Positions 55,101-63,692 of a stretch of DNA of 64,000 nucleotides are shown one piece after another. The notes below the pieces were generated by a model. The model did no database searches and had not been told where the DNA came from. It saw only the letters and a program-made list of their open reading frames with translations. The DNA comes from Niabella aurantiaca DSM 17617 (GTDB taxonomy: Bacteria; Bacteroidota; Bacteroidia; Chitinophagales; Chitinophagaceae). The stretch is from the NCBI RefSeq assembly GCF_000374125.1, contig NZ_KB893648.1, forward strand, positions 124,001 through 188,000, in the 5' to 3' direction. Every line of letters begins with the position of its first letter. The stretch's first letter is position 1. Position numbers and translations under genes: made by a program.

Positions 55101-55435
55101 GCAACCAAAACCTGTATGCGCTTTATCCCAGGCTGGGTACAACAGAAGATGATATTGCTAACAATAAAGAGGTTAGCACCTGGTGGCTGAGGGACGGCAG
55201 CCTCCTGCGGTTAAAGTCTGCAGAGCTGGGGTACACCCTCCCGCAAAAATTGCTGAACCGGGTGTCTGTAAAAAATGCCCGGATCTATCTCAGTGGCATT
55301 AACCTGCTGCGCTTCAGCGACTTCGATCTGTGGGAGCCGGAACTGTCTTTTAATACCAATAACAATAATCCCAACAGCGCCTTTAACTATCCCTTATTGA
55401 AGCAATACAATTTAGGCATCAACATACAATTATAA
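52118..55435 (+). CDS. SusC/RagA-type TonB-dependent transporter
   Basis: This ~1,105-residue outer-membrane transporter without an STN domain has a signal peptide (LRLLIATMGFLFLSLAGFSQA), then CarboxypepD_reg-like (VVGMVVDTSAIPLQNISVTV). The plug follows, with the typical SNLTAALAGQVAGIIGFQSSGQPGFDN, LILIDNIELTTDDL and LKDASATALYGSRGANGVILVTTKRG, and a barrel ending in YNLGINIQL. ATG 52118 is preferred; the earlier frame from 52037 is not signal-like. Lack of STN and of a nearby ECF/FecR pair implies another control mode, perhaps through the 33-nt element. It pairs with the SusD 16 nt downstream. Confidence 0.95.
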   Translation: MVKMTFAHPGFLKKLRLLIATMGFLFLSLAGFSQAKITVVGMVVDTSAIPLQNISVTVQNEKTGTATDVNGKFVLDVAPGSTLIFSAVTYNNAAYKVPAVAEKDLRITLTPKEVSANEEVIVTAYGKKVRRESVTGSVATIKPDQLRSPASNLTAALAGQVAGIIGFQSSGQPGFDNADFFVRGVTTFGYRQSPLILIDNIELTTDDLARLQVDDISEFSILKDASATALYGSRGANGVILVTTKRGRVGKPNYNVRYDNSVSTPTQTLKFADPITYMHLYNEAQLTRNPYQIPMFDADKIYFTQRTLDGAPDGNPYVYPAVDWVDLMFKKYSHTQKLNASVSGGSESTQYMVSGSYSDDRGLLRQGDQSIFDGGINFRNYQLRSNVDVKLTRTTKLSVDLWGIFNDYNGPITNDASGFATDLYYWATHSSPVLFPAYFEPDEANAYTQHILFGNFNGNSPDRSGGNFLPSLGVGYSNPYAQMMRGYRTRNNSRISATARLNQDLDMITKGLSFSGFFTTNRFAQVQYTMTYNPFYYTVDAYDRATDRYTLFWLNSKSGLPFNGNGASGNNAVATEYLAISAGDRASSSFIQMQGILNYDRSFGDHSLNGSLVVNRQQTLDPSAVNDYTKVLPTRNLTYAGSARYGYQNRYNLQFDFGYNGSERFDPLHRFGFFPSISGAWNLSNENFWKNGKLGGIVTRFKLRASYGRSGNDDIGTQRFFYVSNVNLDNSGAGAAFGTNNEYNRPGVTISSYPNPEISWEISRISNYAIEFTLFNSLDFIGEYWTRKTTDILQKRLIPNSMGLEANLSGNLGRATSEGLDLTLNYKKAFSNGLSLVVMSNSTFSRARYDYYEESDYGTEYWRRQTGTYVGQRMGFIAERLFVDDQEAAASPTQIFGTSGKGAQGGDIKYRDINGDGVINNADKVPIGLPNSPQITYGFGASLNYSSFDLNFRFTGQARATLYMYPNTISPFIGVSGGSPTQILQQFADDHWSESNQNLYALYPRLGTTEDDIANNKEVSTWWLRDGSLLRLKSAELGYTLPQKLLNRVSVKNARIYLSGINLLRFSDFDLWEPELSFNTNNNNPNSAFNYPLLKQYNLGINIQL

Positions 55436-55451
55436 AACCAGGAGGAGTATC

Positions 55452-57377
55452 ATGAAAAAAAATAATATAATTATCGCCCTGATGGCTGTTGCGTTTGCAT
55501 TTAGCACGGCCGGTTGTAAAAAGTACCTGGATATTGTACCGCAGAATGTGGGCACACTGGAGTATGCGTTCCGGAACCGGAACGAGGCTGAAAAATATCT
55601 TTTTACCTGTTATAATACATTGCAGCAACGGTCGAATATGGTAAACGACCCCTGGTTTGCGACGGGCGGCGAGCTGATATTACCGCAGGAATTTCTGGGG
55701 CAAACAAATCTTACTGCTCCGGGTCTCCAGCTAGTGAAAGGAGGGGTACAGAACAAAGACAATCCGGTGCTGGATTACTGGGACGGCAGCGGTTCCGCAC
55801 CCAGCTATTTTGATGCGATCCGCCGCTGCAACACTTTCCTTGAAAATGTAGACAGGCCGATCGATCTGGATAACTTTGAAAAGGAAAGATGGACTGCCGA
55901 GGTAAAATTCCTGAAAGCCTATTATCATTTCTTCCTGGCCAAAATGTACGGACCCATTCCGCTCATGCGTGAGAATATACCGGTTACTGCAAATACGGAG
56001 GAAACCCGGCGACCCCGGGATCCGGTGGATTCTGTGTTCAATTATGTAGTACAGCTCCTGGATGAGGCGGCGCCGGGCCTGCCCGTACAGATTGACAACC
56101 CGGAGCAGGAGCTGGGCCGTATTACACGGGTCATTGCCCTGTCGTTAAAGGCCGAGGTGCTGGTAGCACAGGCCAGCCCGCTATTCAACGGGAACCCCGA
56201 TTATGCAGGAGTTAAAAACAAAGATGGTGCATCTCTTTTTTCAGCGGTAGCCGATCATACCTTGTGGGAAAAAGCAGCACAGGCCTGTAAGGACGCTATA
56301 GATCTTGCGGAGTCTGCCGGTCTGGGTTTGTACACCTATATAATCCCACCCAATGTTCCGGCCAGTCTTTCAGAACCTCTGGTAAAGGAAATGAATTTCC
56401 GGGCTGCAATTACAGAAGCCTGGGATAAAAATAAAGAACTGGTCTGGGCGCTGAATGGCTCCTTCGGGTGGCAACAGCAAATGTTTCCCAAATTAGTATC
56501 CGGCGCGGTGGTTACCCGCGGTCAGAACACGATTGCCTGTCCTTTCGGAGTTACGGATCTTTTTTACTCTAAGAACGGAGTTCCGATCGAAGAGGACAAG
56601 ACCTGGGATTATACGAACCGATTTACGGCCGCAACCGGGGATGCGGACCATGAGTTCTATATCAAAAAAGGATATGAAACGATTAAGAATAATTTTGACC
56701 GGGAGGTGCGCTATTATGCCAGCTTTGGTTTTGATGGCGGCATTTGGTTTGGTAACGCGGTGTATAGCCCTGCCAGCAGTTTGCTGAGCATCCAGGGAAA
56801 AGGCGCCAGCAGCATTTCGGGCGTTTCCAACGCAGAATCGGGAAACGTTTTTGGAATATGGCCCAAAAAACTATGTAATTATTTAACGGTAAATGATACA
56901 AAATCGTATTCGGCCTCCGGATACCGGCTGCCGTTGATCCGTATGGCAGATCTGTATTTATTATATGCAGAGTGCCTGAATGAGGCCGGCGGGCCTACAG
57001 ATGACGTGTACCATTATTTAGATATCGTACGTGCCCGTACCGGCTTGAAAGGCGTGGTGGAATCCTGGGCAGATTATTCCAATAACCCCGGCAAGCCCTT
57101 AACCAAAGACGGATTGCGGCAGATCATTCACCGGGAACGCCGTATTGAGCTCTGCATGGAAGGTAAAGCGGGCTGGGATCTGAGGCGCTGGAAAGAATAT
57201 CTTGAAGTAGCTACCCGGCCCATACAGGGGTGGACGGTAAGCCAGACAACGACCGGGGCCTATTATCAGCTGACTACCTTTTATGTACCGTCACTTTCGG
57301 TAAAAGATTACTTGTGGCCTATTTCCTCGAATGAGCTGTTGGTAAATCAGAACTTAGTGCAAAATCCATATTGGTAG
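55452..57377 (+). CDS. SusD/RagB-family nutrient-binding lipoprotein
   Basis: The 641-residue lipoprotein (AFSTAGCKKYLDIVPQN, Cys22) has the SusD helical scaffold: YEKY-like AEKYLFTCYNTLQQR, WTAEVKFLKAYYHFFLAKMYGPIPL, IALSLKAEVLVAQASPLFNG, and the C-terminal RMADLYLLYAECLNEAGG and IHRERRIELCMEGKAGWDLRRWK, ending NPYW. A strong Shine-Dalgarno (AGGAGG) precedes the ATG. It covers the SusC barrel encoded just upstream and captures oligosaccharide at the surface. The glycan is unknown, but the GH28-like gene nearby hints at a pectic polymer. Confidence 0.96.
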   Translation: MKKNNIIIALMAVAFAFSTAGCKKYLDIVPQNVGTLEYAFRNRNEAEKYLFTCYNTLQQRSNMVNDPWFATGGELILPQEFLGQTNLTAPGLQLVKGGVQNKDNPVLDYWDGSGSAPSYFDAIRRCNTFLENVDRPIDLDNFEKERWTAEVKFLKAYYHFFLAKMYGPIPLMRENIPVTANTEETRRPRDPVDSVFNYVVQLLDEAAPGLPVQIDNPEQELGRITRVIALSLKAEVLVAQASPLFNGNPDYAGVKNKDGASLFSAVADHTLWEKAAQACKDAIDLAESAGLGLYTYIIPPNVPASLSEPLVKEMNFRAAITEAWDKNKELVWALNGSFGWQQQMFPKLVSGAVVTRGQNTIACPFGVTDLFYSKNGVPIEEDKTWDYTNRFTAATGDADHEFYIKKGYETIKNNFDREVRYYASFGFDGGIWFGNAVYSPASSLLSIQGKGASSISGVSNAESGNVFGIWPKKLCNYLTVNDTKSYSASGYRLPLIRMADLYLLYAECLNEAGGPTDDVYHYLDIVRARTGLKGVVESWADYSNNPGKPLTKDGLRQIIHRERRIELCMEGKAGWDLRRWKEYLEVATRPIQGWTVSQTTTGAYYQLTTFYVPSLSVKDYLWPISSNELLVNQNLVQNPYW

Positions 57378-57409
57378 GTATAGCCATACTTGATAGTTAA
57401 TTTGAGCTG

Positions 57410-58675
57410 ATGACTAAAAAAATAAAAATGATACAGATGAAACGAAAGATATATCCATCGGGCGCTTTGACTGCTGTTGCTGCGGTCTTACTGTCTGTAA
57501 TAGCTGTTTCGTGCAGCCATAAGAACGAGTTTGTGGAAATGATCTCCACCGATAAAACAAAGCCGGCCCCGATACAGGAATATACTGTTGCTGATTTTAA
57601 CGGCGGCTCACATATTGTTTACGATCTGCCCAAAGTTGATAACATCCTTTATGTGAAAGCAAACTATGATCTGAACGGAAATGCTACAAGGCCGCAGGAA
57701 ACGCGGTCGAGCTATTTCTCCGACACCATCACAGTAGAAGGGTTTGCCTCTGCGAAAGAGTATGAGGTGAAGCTTACGGTGGTGAGCAGGGCAAATATTG
57801 AATCAGATCCTGTCGTTGTTAAAGTGCATCCTAAAACGCCGGTGTACCAGCTGGTGGCACAATCCCTTACAATGACGCCCGATTTCCAGGGGGTGCGGGT
57901 TCAGGCGCAAAATGCAGATAGTAAAACGGTAGGCATCGTTTTTTTGGATGATGCGATCGGAAAGCTGAGCATCCGCCAGCAGAATTTTACATCATTTCCG
58001 AATATCTCTTATGCGGTGCGGGGCTATGATACCATTCCGAAGCAGTATGCATCGTATGTTACCGATAAGTGGGGCAACAGGTCCGACACGATTTTTACTA
58101 CCGTAAAGCCGCTGTACGAAAAAACATTGGATAAGACGAAGTTTTCAAGCTACGCGTTGCCGAGTGAAACCCCAATTTATAGCAGTTCCTATCCGCTTAA
58201 TAAACTGTTTGACGGAAATTATTCCAATTTCTGGCATACGACACAGGCCACCAGCCAGCAGCTGCCCGTGTATGGAACCTTTAAGCTTGGAACCTATGTG
58301 AAGCTGAGCAGGTTTAAGCTTAAACCCCGGAATCCCAATTACGAATTCCGGCATGGCTGCCCGCGGGTCTTCAGCCTTTGGGGGTCGGATGTTGATAACC
58401 CGGCAGACTTTGAAGTACCGCTCTTTGCAGAGGTGGGAACGAAGATCGGTGACTGGGAAAATCTTGGCAATTATACCTGGCCCAATCCTCCTTCGGGATC
58501 GGCGCCTACTGCGCCCACGGCGGAAGATAAAGTATTTTTTAATGCCGGTGTAGAGTTTGAAATTCCCTTTGAGGCGCCTAAGGTTAAAGTACTGCGATTG
58601 GTGGTAAGCGAAACATGGGTGCCCGGAAATTTCACGCACGCAGCAGAGATTGATCTCTTTGGGGACGACCGGTAG
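57410..58675 (+). CDS. PUL surface lipoprotein, DUF4959/DUF5000 type
   Basis: This ~421-residue lipoprotein (LLSVIAVSCSHK) occupies the SusE position after SusD. The N-terminal part has a fibronectin-like DUF4959 feel (YTVADFNGGSHIVYDLP..NILYVKANYDLNG). A middle domain follows (AQNADSKTVGIVFLDDAIG), then a C-terminal discoidin-like DUF5000 domain (LFDGNYSNFWHTTQA, FKLGTYVKLSRFKLKPR, FSLWGSD, VKVLRLVVSETW). F5/8-type discoidin domains bind sugars, so a surface glycan-binding role is likely. Starts at 57410, 57428 and 57437 are all in frame; the last gives the tidiest signal peptide. Confidence 0.82.
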   Translation: MTKKIKMIQMKRKIYPSGALTAVAAVLLSVIAVSCSHKNEFVEMISTDKTKPAPIQEYTVADFNGGSHIVYDLPKVDNILYVKANYDLNGNATRPQETRSSYFSDTITVEGFASAKEYEVKLTVVSRANIESDPVVVKVHPKTPVYQLVAQSLTMTPDFQGVRVQAQNADSKTVGIVFLDDAIGKLSIRQQNFTSFPNISYAVRGYDTIPKQYASYVTDKWGNRSDTIFTTVKPLYEKTLDKTKFSSYALPSETPIYSSSYPLNKLFDGNYSNFWHTTQATSQQLPVYGTFKLGTYVKLSRFKLKPRNPNYEFRHGCPRVFSLWGSDVDNPADFEVPLFAEVGTKIGDWENLGNYTWPNPPSGSAPTAPTAEDKVFFNAGVEFEIPFEAPKVKVLRLVVSETWVPGNFTHAAEIDLFGDDR

Positions 58676-58769
58676 ATGGTCCTGTTATTAAAAGAGATTC
58701 CCGCTATTTTAATTTTCATAAGTGCCTGGAAGGTCAATGGACCCGGGAGCAAAAAATAAACTATTTAAA

Positions 58770-59447
58770 ATGAAATTCTTTATCAGTATTTTTATTCTCA
58801 GCCTCGTCCTCTTTGCCGGTTGCGAAAAAGATCAGTATGCGTATAAGAAATTTATCGGCGGCAGTGAGATCGCTTATGCCGGACTGGCGGAAGAGATCGC
58901 TACGAGAAGCGGTAACCTTCGTGTTCAGGTGGAATGGAAAAAAAGCATTGATCCTGCCGTGGTTTCCTATACACTTTACTGGAACAATAATCTGGATTCC
59001 GCCATCACACCAGCCACAGCCATTGACCCGGATGGAATATACCGGTACATTATTTCCGGGCTTCCTGAATATGTTCAGAGTTTCAGGATCGTGGCTGCAA
59101 ACGACCGTGGAGGCAGGTCCATTGGACAATCCATTAACAGCGTTAGGGTGTTTGGTCCCTATTACCGCTCTTCGCTGATCAATCAAAGGCTCCGCAGCCG
59201 GAAATTTTTTGGTACGGATTCGGTGCGGTTGTATTTTTTGCAAACAGATACAACGAAGCTCTTTTCTACCATCCGGTACACCCGCCTGGATGGCAACCCT
59301 GACAGCATCCGCTTTCAGCATGACTCTGTAACCGTATCTTCTTATCTGCCCGGCTCGAAGCCTGCCGTTCAATCCTATTATTTACCAACGGCAACGGCTA
59401 TTGATACGTTCAAAACAATAGCAGCGGACAGCCTGGAGGCTTTTTAA
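58770..59447 (+). CDS. DUF4998-type PUL lipoprotein
   Basis: The 225-residue lipoprotein (ILSLVLFAGCEKD, Cys18) resembles DUF4998. After YKKFIGGSEIAYAGLAEEI come two fibronectin-like units (NLRVQVEWKKSIDPAVVSYTLYWNNNLDS and GLPEYVQSFRIVAANDRGG). In Bacteroidota PULs this family follows the DUF5000 lipoprotein, as here (94 nt away), and probably helps bind or orient glycan on the cell surface. ATG 58770 is used; the 16-residue upstream extension is not signal-like. It is the last gene of this PUL transcript. Confidence 0.82.
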   Translation: MKFFISIFILSLVLFAGCEKDQYAYKKFIGGSEIAYAGLAEEIATRSGNLRVQVEWKKSIDPAVVSYTLYWNNNLDSAITPATAIDPDGIYRYIISGLPEYVQSFRIVAANDRGGRSIGQSINSVRVFGPYYRSSLINQRLRSRKFFGTDSVRLYFLQTDTTKLFSTIRYTRLDGNPDSIRFQHDSVTVSSYLPGSKPAVQSYYLPTATAIDTFKTIAADSLEAF

Positions 59448-59844
59448 AAATAAGTAATACCGATTTGGGGCTGACCAAAAAGGTTTAGACCTATTTGTTT
59501 TGGGTCAGCCCCATCCCGATAGGAGCTACCGGGAGCATTATACGGGGAAGTATCGGCCTAAATTATAATTCACTTTTGTATAAGCAGCATCCATACAGGA
59601 AAACGACCTACACGGTCAGGGAGAGAAAACGATTCACGTTGAGCTGTAGTACGTACAGGGTTGCCTGTTTTCATTTCCGGCAAACGATATGTGAAGACTC
59701 AGGGAGCGTTTCCGGTCGGGGAGCGCAAACTCCCATTCTCACGAATCCTTTCAGGCTTGTAGGCCAGCTGTTTCGGCAGAATTGATATTGCGCTGCTTCC
59801 TTCTTCGGGGTTTAAAATCCGGTATCTGCGGATCCCTTCCTGCA
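59448..59844. other. Convergent intergenic region with a long hairpin
   Basis: Apart from the hairpin at 59466-59513, this 397-bp gap between the PUL end and the convergent GH28-like gene shows no coding sequence with family-like features. Short frames are Arg/Ser/Cys-rich. Confidence 0.5.
59466..59513. repeat. Long inverted repeat, terminator-like or mobile-element relic
   Basis: TGGGGCTGACC (59466-59476) pairs with GGTCAGCCCCA (59503-59513). AAAA after the left arm and TTTT before the right arm extend the stem past one bulged G, leaving an ~18-nt loop. There is no T-run after the stem, so it is not a standard terminator. The arms look like transposon-type ends but no transposase is between them. 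Confidence 0.6.
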
Positions 59845-62691
59845 TTATTGTATGGTCAGCCCGGTTACATTCCGGTAACCCAATTGCTCCTTAAGAGCGG
59901 AGGGCGTCTGGATATGGATCAGCCGGGCATTTTGAACATCGTCCAGGTACAGCGCATAGCGGCCATCGGCCTTTTCAGTGGCGAATCCCGAATTTTTCAC
60001 CGTCAGGTTTTTGGCATGCCTTACCCAGAGCCCCCAGGAAGGCTGCAATTTCAGGTTGGAGGCATTGTATTGACCCACACCCAGTTCCGGCGGAACGGCA
60101 GCGGTGTCTGAAGCAGGATGCCCCCCTTTTACAAGCACATGAATGTCGTTAAAAACAATATGATTAATATAGCCGGTATGCAGGTCATTGGGCAAGCGGA
60201 AGGACAGGCCGCCCTCCACCTGCTTTGTATCGGGCAATTGGTAGCCGGCTACAATGGGGGTAGCGGTTCGTTGGGTACCGTTATAGGGGATCCAGCGGGT
60301 GCTGTTCCTGCCAAATGAGCTGCCTCCGTAGACCTCAGCAATATCCACACCGTTCAGGATGATGTTTTCGACCCGGCCAATATTGACGTTGGTCACCAGC
60401 AGCTCGTCGTGCTGCACATCATGTTCCCGGAACCGGAAACGCTTTGCCTCCGCACCCAGCACACGGCCCCTGTTGGAAATGGAGATAAAGAAAGGCGTGT
60501 AAGTGCGGTACATTCTGGAACGGTGGTGCAGCGGCCCGGTATGCCCGCAGTTGAGGTGGATGTTCTGAACATGGCCCCCGTCATTGGTGGAAATGGAGAA
60601 CCCGGCCTTGTTGGCGCCCAGTACGTAAATATTGTCCACACAGATATCGGTGATGTCGTCCGCCGTTTCGGAGCCGATCTGGAAAAGGTTGCAATTGGTG
60701 TCGCCTATGATATTGCGCACCCGATAGTTCTTTGCCGGTCTTGTAAATCCCAGTGAACAGTCAGACCCCGGTTTTACAATATCATCCGAACTGACTTTTG
60801 AATAGATATTGGTTACGGTAACATTGTTACATCCCATAAAATCATAAATATCGCGGGCATTGGCCGTATTGTTTTTGGCAAAATACGTATCGTGCACCCG
60901 GATCTGGTCCGTACCGGTTGCCAGCAATACAAAATGACCCGCGCGGTCAATATGAAGCATATTCCCGGTATCGAAATCTTTTCCTTTGCCCGGCAGGATA
61001 TAATAGGGGGCATCCTTTGCGGAGTCGTACCAGAGATCCTCACTGCGATGAATACCACCGATCTCCACGTTGGTGCAGAGCTTTAATGAGAACATCTTGT
61101 CGCTGCGGTTGTCTGGGGTATTGTTCATGACCTTGTCGCTGGTTACCAGGTTGCCATTACCGGTAATATACCCGTTGCCGATGATTTTGATGTTATCCGC
61201 CCGCTCACCAAAGAACATCGCATTTTTAAAAAAAGTATGTCCTACATCCTGCTTGGTAAGCCAGTTCTCAGGGTTTTCATAAGGACCCATATCGGTGGGC
61301 GACAAACCCGAACGGTATTTTTTATCGCTGAACCAGGTAGTTTCGGGGGCATCGCCACCTTTCAGCGCTTTTATCGTGGCGTCTTTGTCGAGGTAGAGCC
61401 ATACGTTGCTCAATAAATGCACGGTTCTTACCTGGTAAACCCCTTTGCTGAAGCGCAGGGTACCGCCCCCCGAAAGATGAAGTTGCCGGATGGCTTCATT
61501 GATCCGTCCGGTATCATCTTCTTCGCCATTACCGCTGACCCCGAAATCTTTGATATCCGTTTTTCCCGAATAAAAGGCCACACTGTTGGAAACGCCGCTG
61601 GCGCCGCCGCCGGTTGCCTGTATCCGGAATGCGTAATGGTTACCAGGCCGGATACCGGATATGGAAGCGGTCCCTCCGGCTACATCGACGGTTGCTTTTA
61701 CAGGGTGCCAGGTCTTCCCCGAATCGGATGATTGTTGCACCCTTACTCCGGACGCGGCCACAGGAGCCCACTTCAGCAAGACCCGGGTGTACAGACCGTT
61801 CTTTTCGGTATAAATACCGGCGGTATCGGGAACCCGGTGCAGGTCGGAAATGGTGCGGGTAGCATATACGATAACGCTGGCCCCGGTGCTGGACAAAATC
61901 TCCGGGGCCCGGGTGGTATAGCTGGCCCTGAAGCGATAGGCGCCGGGGGCCGCACATGAAATGCGGTGCAGGACCAGCACAAGGTCCGGGCCGTTGGCCG
62001 GGCGCAGGTCTAAATGCTCAAAGGTGATCCTGCGGCCATTGGCGGAGATGCGGACACGGCCGGTTCTGGAATATGGGTAGCCGGCTCCTGTTCTGCCAAT
62101 GGATTGTTGCTCAAGATCCTTCAGCAACACCAGGCCCCGTCCGATGATGTTCACAGAAGTGTTTTCCAGGGTGGCCCGGATGCCCTCGGGTAGATCGAAG
62201 TTTACGGTGGCATCCGGACTGCGTTGCCCGGCAGTATAATGCAATACCAGGTCGTTAAGCGTATGGACGGTGACGCTTTTTTGCAAGGCAACCAGTTGGC
62301 CTCCCGTTGCTTTCGGGATCAGCCGGATAAAAAAAGATCTTGATTGTCCACCAGGGCCCTGTTCTGTAAGTCGGTCCCCGGTAATGAGTGTTCCTGTTGT
62401 TTTTGGGATGCCGTTTTCAGACTGTATGGAATACCGGAAATTTTCCTGCTGCAGGTCTGCATATAACAGGGCTACCGAAGGCGTTGTAGCCACCAGGCCG
62501 CTGTCTTCCGGTGTATCCACACTAAAGGAATAGGTGCTGCCGGATGTCAGGTACAGGGTGTCCTTTTTTACCCCGGCCACATACCGGGTATTTTCGAACG
62601 GGCGCTGCTGCGCGTTGAGCCCGCTGCCCGCGCCGAACAGGAGCAATAAGAGGATGGGGATTGGTGAAGACCTCATAAAAAATAATTTCAT
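59845..62691 (-). CDS. Secreted GH28-like beta-helix glycosidase with fibronectin domain
   Basis: The 948-residue protein has a signal peptide (IPILLLLLFGAGSGLNAQ), ~250 residues of beta-sandwich, and a fibronectin type III domain (~300-375; LLKWAPVAASGVRVQQSSDSG...GNHYAFRIQATG). Next comes a parallel beta-helix of the GH28/pectate-lyase-like group starting KDFGVSGNGEEDDTGRINEAI and GGTLRFSKGVYQVRTVHL. The active-site region NIYSKVSSDDIVKPGSD matches the GH28 'DD' pattern, and HVQNIHLNCGHTGPLHHR follows. Galacturonan hydrolysis is the family's main activity, but substrate is uncertain. It starts 12 nt after the AraC gene, so the two share a transcript. It should work with one of the flanking SusC/D PULs. 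Confidence 0.8.
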   Translation of the reverse strand: MKLFFMRSSPIPILLLLLFGAGSGLNAQQRPFENTRYVAGVKKDTLYLTSGSTYSFSVDTPEDSGLVATTPSVALLYADLQQENFRYSIQSENGIPKTTGTLITGDRLTEQGPGGQSRSFFIRLIPKATGGQLVALQKSVTVHTLNDLVLHYTAGQRSPDATVNFDLPEGIRATLENTSVNIIGRGLVLLKDLEQQSIGRTGAGYPYSRTGRVRISANGRRITFEHLDLRPANGPDLVLVLHRISCAAPGAYRFRASYTTRAPEILSSTGASVIVYATRTISDLHRVPDTAGIYTEKNGLYTRVLLKWAPVAASGVRVQQSSDSGKTWHPVKATVDVAGGTASISGIRPGNHYAFRIQATGGGASGVSNSVAFYSGKTDIKDFGVSGNGEEDDTGRINEAIRQLHLSGGGTLRFSKGVYQVRTVHLLSNVWLYLDKDATIKALKGGDAPETTWFSDKKYRSGLSPTDMGPYENPENWLTKQDVGHTFFKNAMFFGERADNIKIIGNGYITGNGNLVTSDKVMNNTPDNRSDKMFSLKLCTNVEIGGIHRSEDLWYDSAKDAPYYILPGKGKDFDTGNMLHIDRAGHFVLLATGTDQIRVHDTYFAKNNTANARDIYDFMGCNNVTVTNIYSKVSSDDIVKPGSDCSLGFTRPAKNYRVRNIIGDTNCNLFQIGSETADDITDICVDNIYVLGANKAGFSISTNDGGHVQNIHLNCGHTGPLHHRSRMYRTYTPFFISISNRGRVLGAEAKRFRFREHDVQHDELLVTNVNIGRVENIILNGVDIAEVYGGSSFGRNSTRWIPYNGTQRTATPIVAGYQLPDTKQVEGGLSFRLPNDLHTGYINHIVFNDIHVLVKGGHPASDTAAVPPELGVGQYNASNLKLQPSWGLWVRHAKNLTVKNSGFATEKADGRYALYLDDVQNARLIHIQTPSALKEQLGYRNVTGLTIQ

Positions 62692-62703
62692 TTATTGGAA
62701 TAT

Positions 62704-63564
62704 TTATCCGGTTTTGTACTCTTTTTGATAAACGAGGGGGCTCATGCCTGTTATCTGTTTGAAGCATTTATGAAAGGAGGTGAAATTGTTAAAGCCGCTT
62801 TCGTAGCATAACCGCTTTATCGGCGTATCTGTTTCGACCAGCTGTTTGCAAACGTGCCCGATCCTTAATTCCGTAATGAACTGGGAGTATGTTTTTCTGG
62901 TCCTTAATTTAAAATACCTGCAAAAAGAGCTGGGGCTGATGCTGGCGACAGCGGCAATTTCACGGAGCTGTATTTTGCGCCTGAAATTCCTGATGGTGTA
63001 TTCGTAAACATCATTGATCCGTTCTTCTTCTGCTTTCCCCGCGTCCATTTGGATACGGACGGAAGACAGGTAGGTGATCTCCGCCCAGCCGGCAATTTTT
63101 GACAGCAGGGCAAGCAGGGAAATAATGCGGTATGGGCCATTGATGTTGAGCAGGTAATCGAATGAATGGATGAGGGCCCTGGTTTTTCCCTGGATCAGCA
63201 TTCCTCTTTTGACCCGCTCCAGCAGCAGCCGGATATTCTTGTTTTCCGGGAGGTCCAAAAACTTTTGTCCCCAGAAGGCTTCCTGGAAATGAATGGCAAT
63301 GACATCAATGGGCGCATCGGTGCGCTCATAATAGCGGTCGTCAAACCTCCAGTAGTGGGGGAGGCCGGATCCGATGAGGCACATGGTGCCGGGTGCAAAA
63401 TTGCGAACATGGTCCCCCACGAGCAGCGTGCCTGCGCCCTCGGCAATGTAGATCAGCTCCACTTCCTTATGACAGTGCCATCGGTTATTAACAGGTGTCC
63501 GGTCCCTCCTTACATCGAAGGAAACTCCGGGCATTGTTGCCATTTTTAATACATATGGTTTCAT
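62704..63564 (-). CDS. AraC-family transcriptional regulator with cupin sensor domain
   Basis: The 286-residue regulator has an N-terminal cupin-type ligand domain (NNRWHCHKEVELIYIAEGAGTLLVGD, FAPGTMCLIGSGLPHYWR) and a C-terminal AraC double HTH (IQLREIAAVASISPSSFCRYFKLRTRKTYSQFI, CYESGFNNFTSFHKCFKQITGMSPLVYQK). Such proteins usually sense a sugar and activate divergent or adjacent catabolic genes. It is divergent from the SusC gene at 63738 and upstream of the GH28-like gene in one operon. Candidate sites in the shared 173-bp intergenic region are the 33-nt element and a 16-bp palindrome. Confidence 0.92.
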   Translation of the reverse strand: MKPYVLKMATMPGVSFDVRRDRTPVNNRWHCHKEVELIYIAEGAGTLLVGDHVRNFAPGTMCLIGSGLPHYWRFDDRYYERTDAPIDVIAIHFQEAFWGQKFLDLPENKNIRLLLERVKRGMLIQGKTRALIHSFDYLLNINGPYRIISLLALLSKIAGWAEITYLSSVRIQMDAGKAEEERINDVYEYTIRNFRRKIQLREIAAVASISPSSFCRYFKLRTRKTYSQFITELRIGHVCKQLVETDTPIKRLCYESGFNNFTSFHKCFKQITGMSPLVYQKEYKTG

Positions 63565-63626
63565 TCAAAAGCTCGTTATAGGCAAATAGTAAACGAAATA
63601 TACACCAGAATCCGGTTGACAAATAG

Positions 63627-63659
63627 CCTGAAGCCAAAATAGCTTAGTAGTTGGTTAAT
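63627..63659 (+). promoter_or_regulatory. 33-nt conserved PUL upstream element, copy 2
   Basis: It is the same element as at 51858-51890 with three substitutions. Core blocks are GCCAAAAT, GCTTAGTAG and TGGTTAAT. The last block runs into TAATATTG (63656-63663), seven of eight matches in pattern to TAnnTTTG. It ends 78 nt before ATG 63738 and lies between the AraC gene and SusC. Confidence 0.7.
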
Positions 63660-63692
63660 ATTGAAAAATCAGATGCTCCAAAAACGTCTTTA

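Noticed and set aside
59466-59513. Intact insertion sequence bounded by the inverted repeat
   Set aside because: Only ~26 bp lie between the arms and no transposase-like frame is near.
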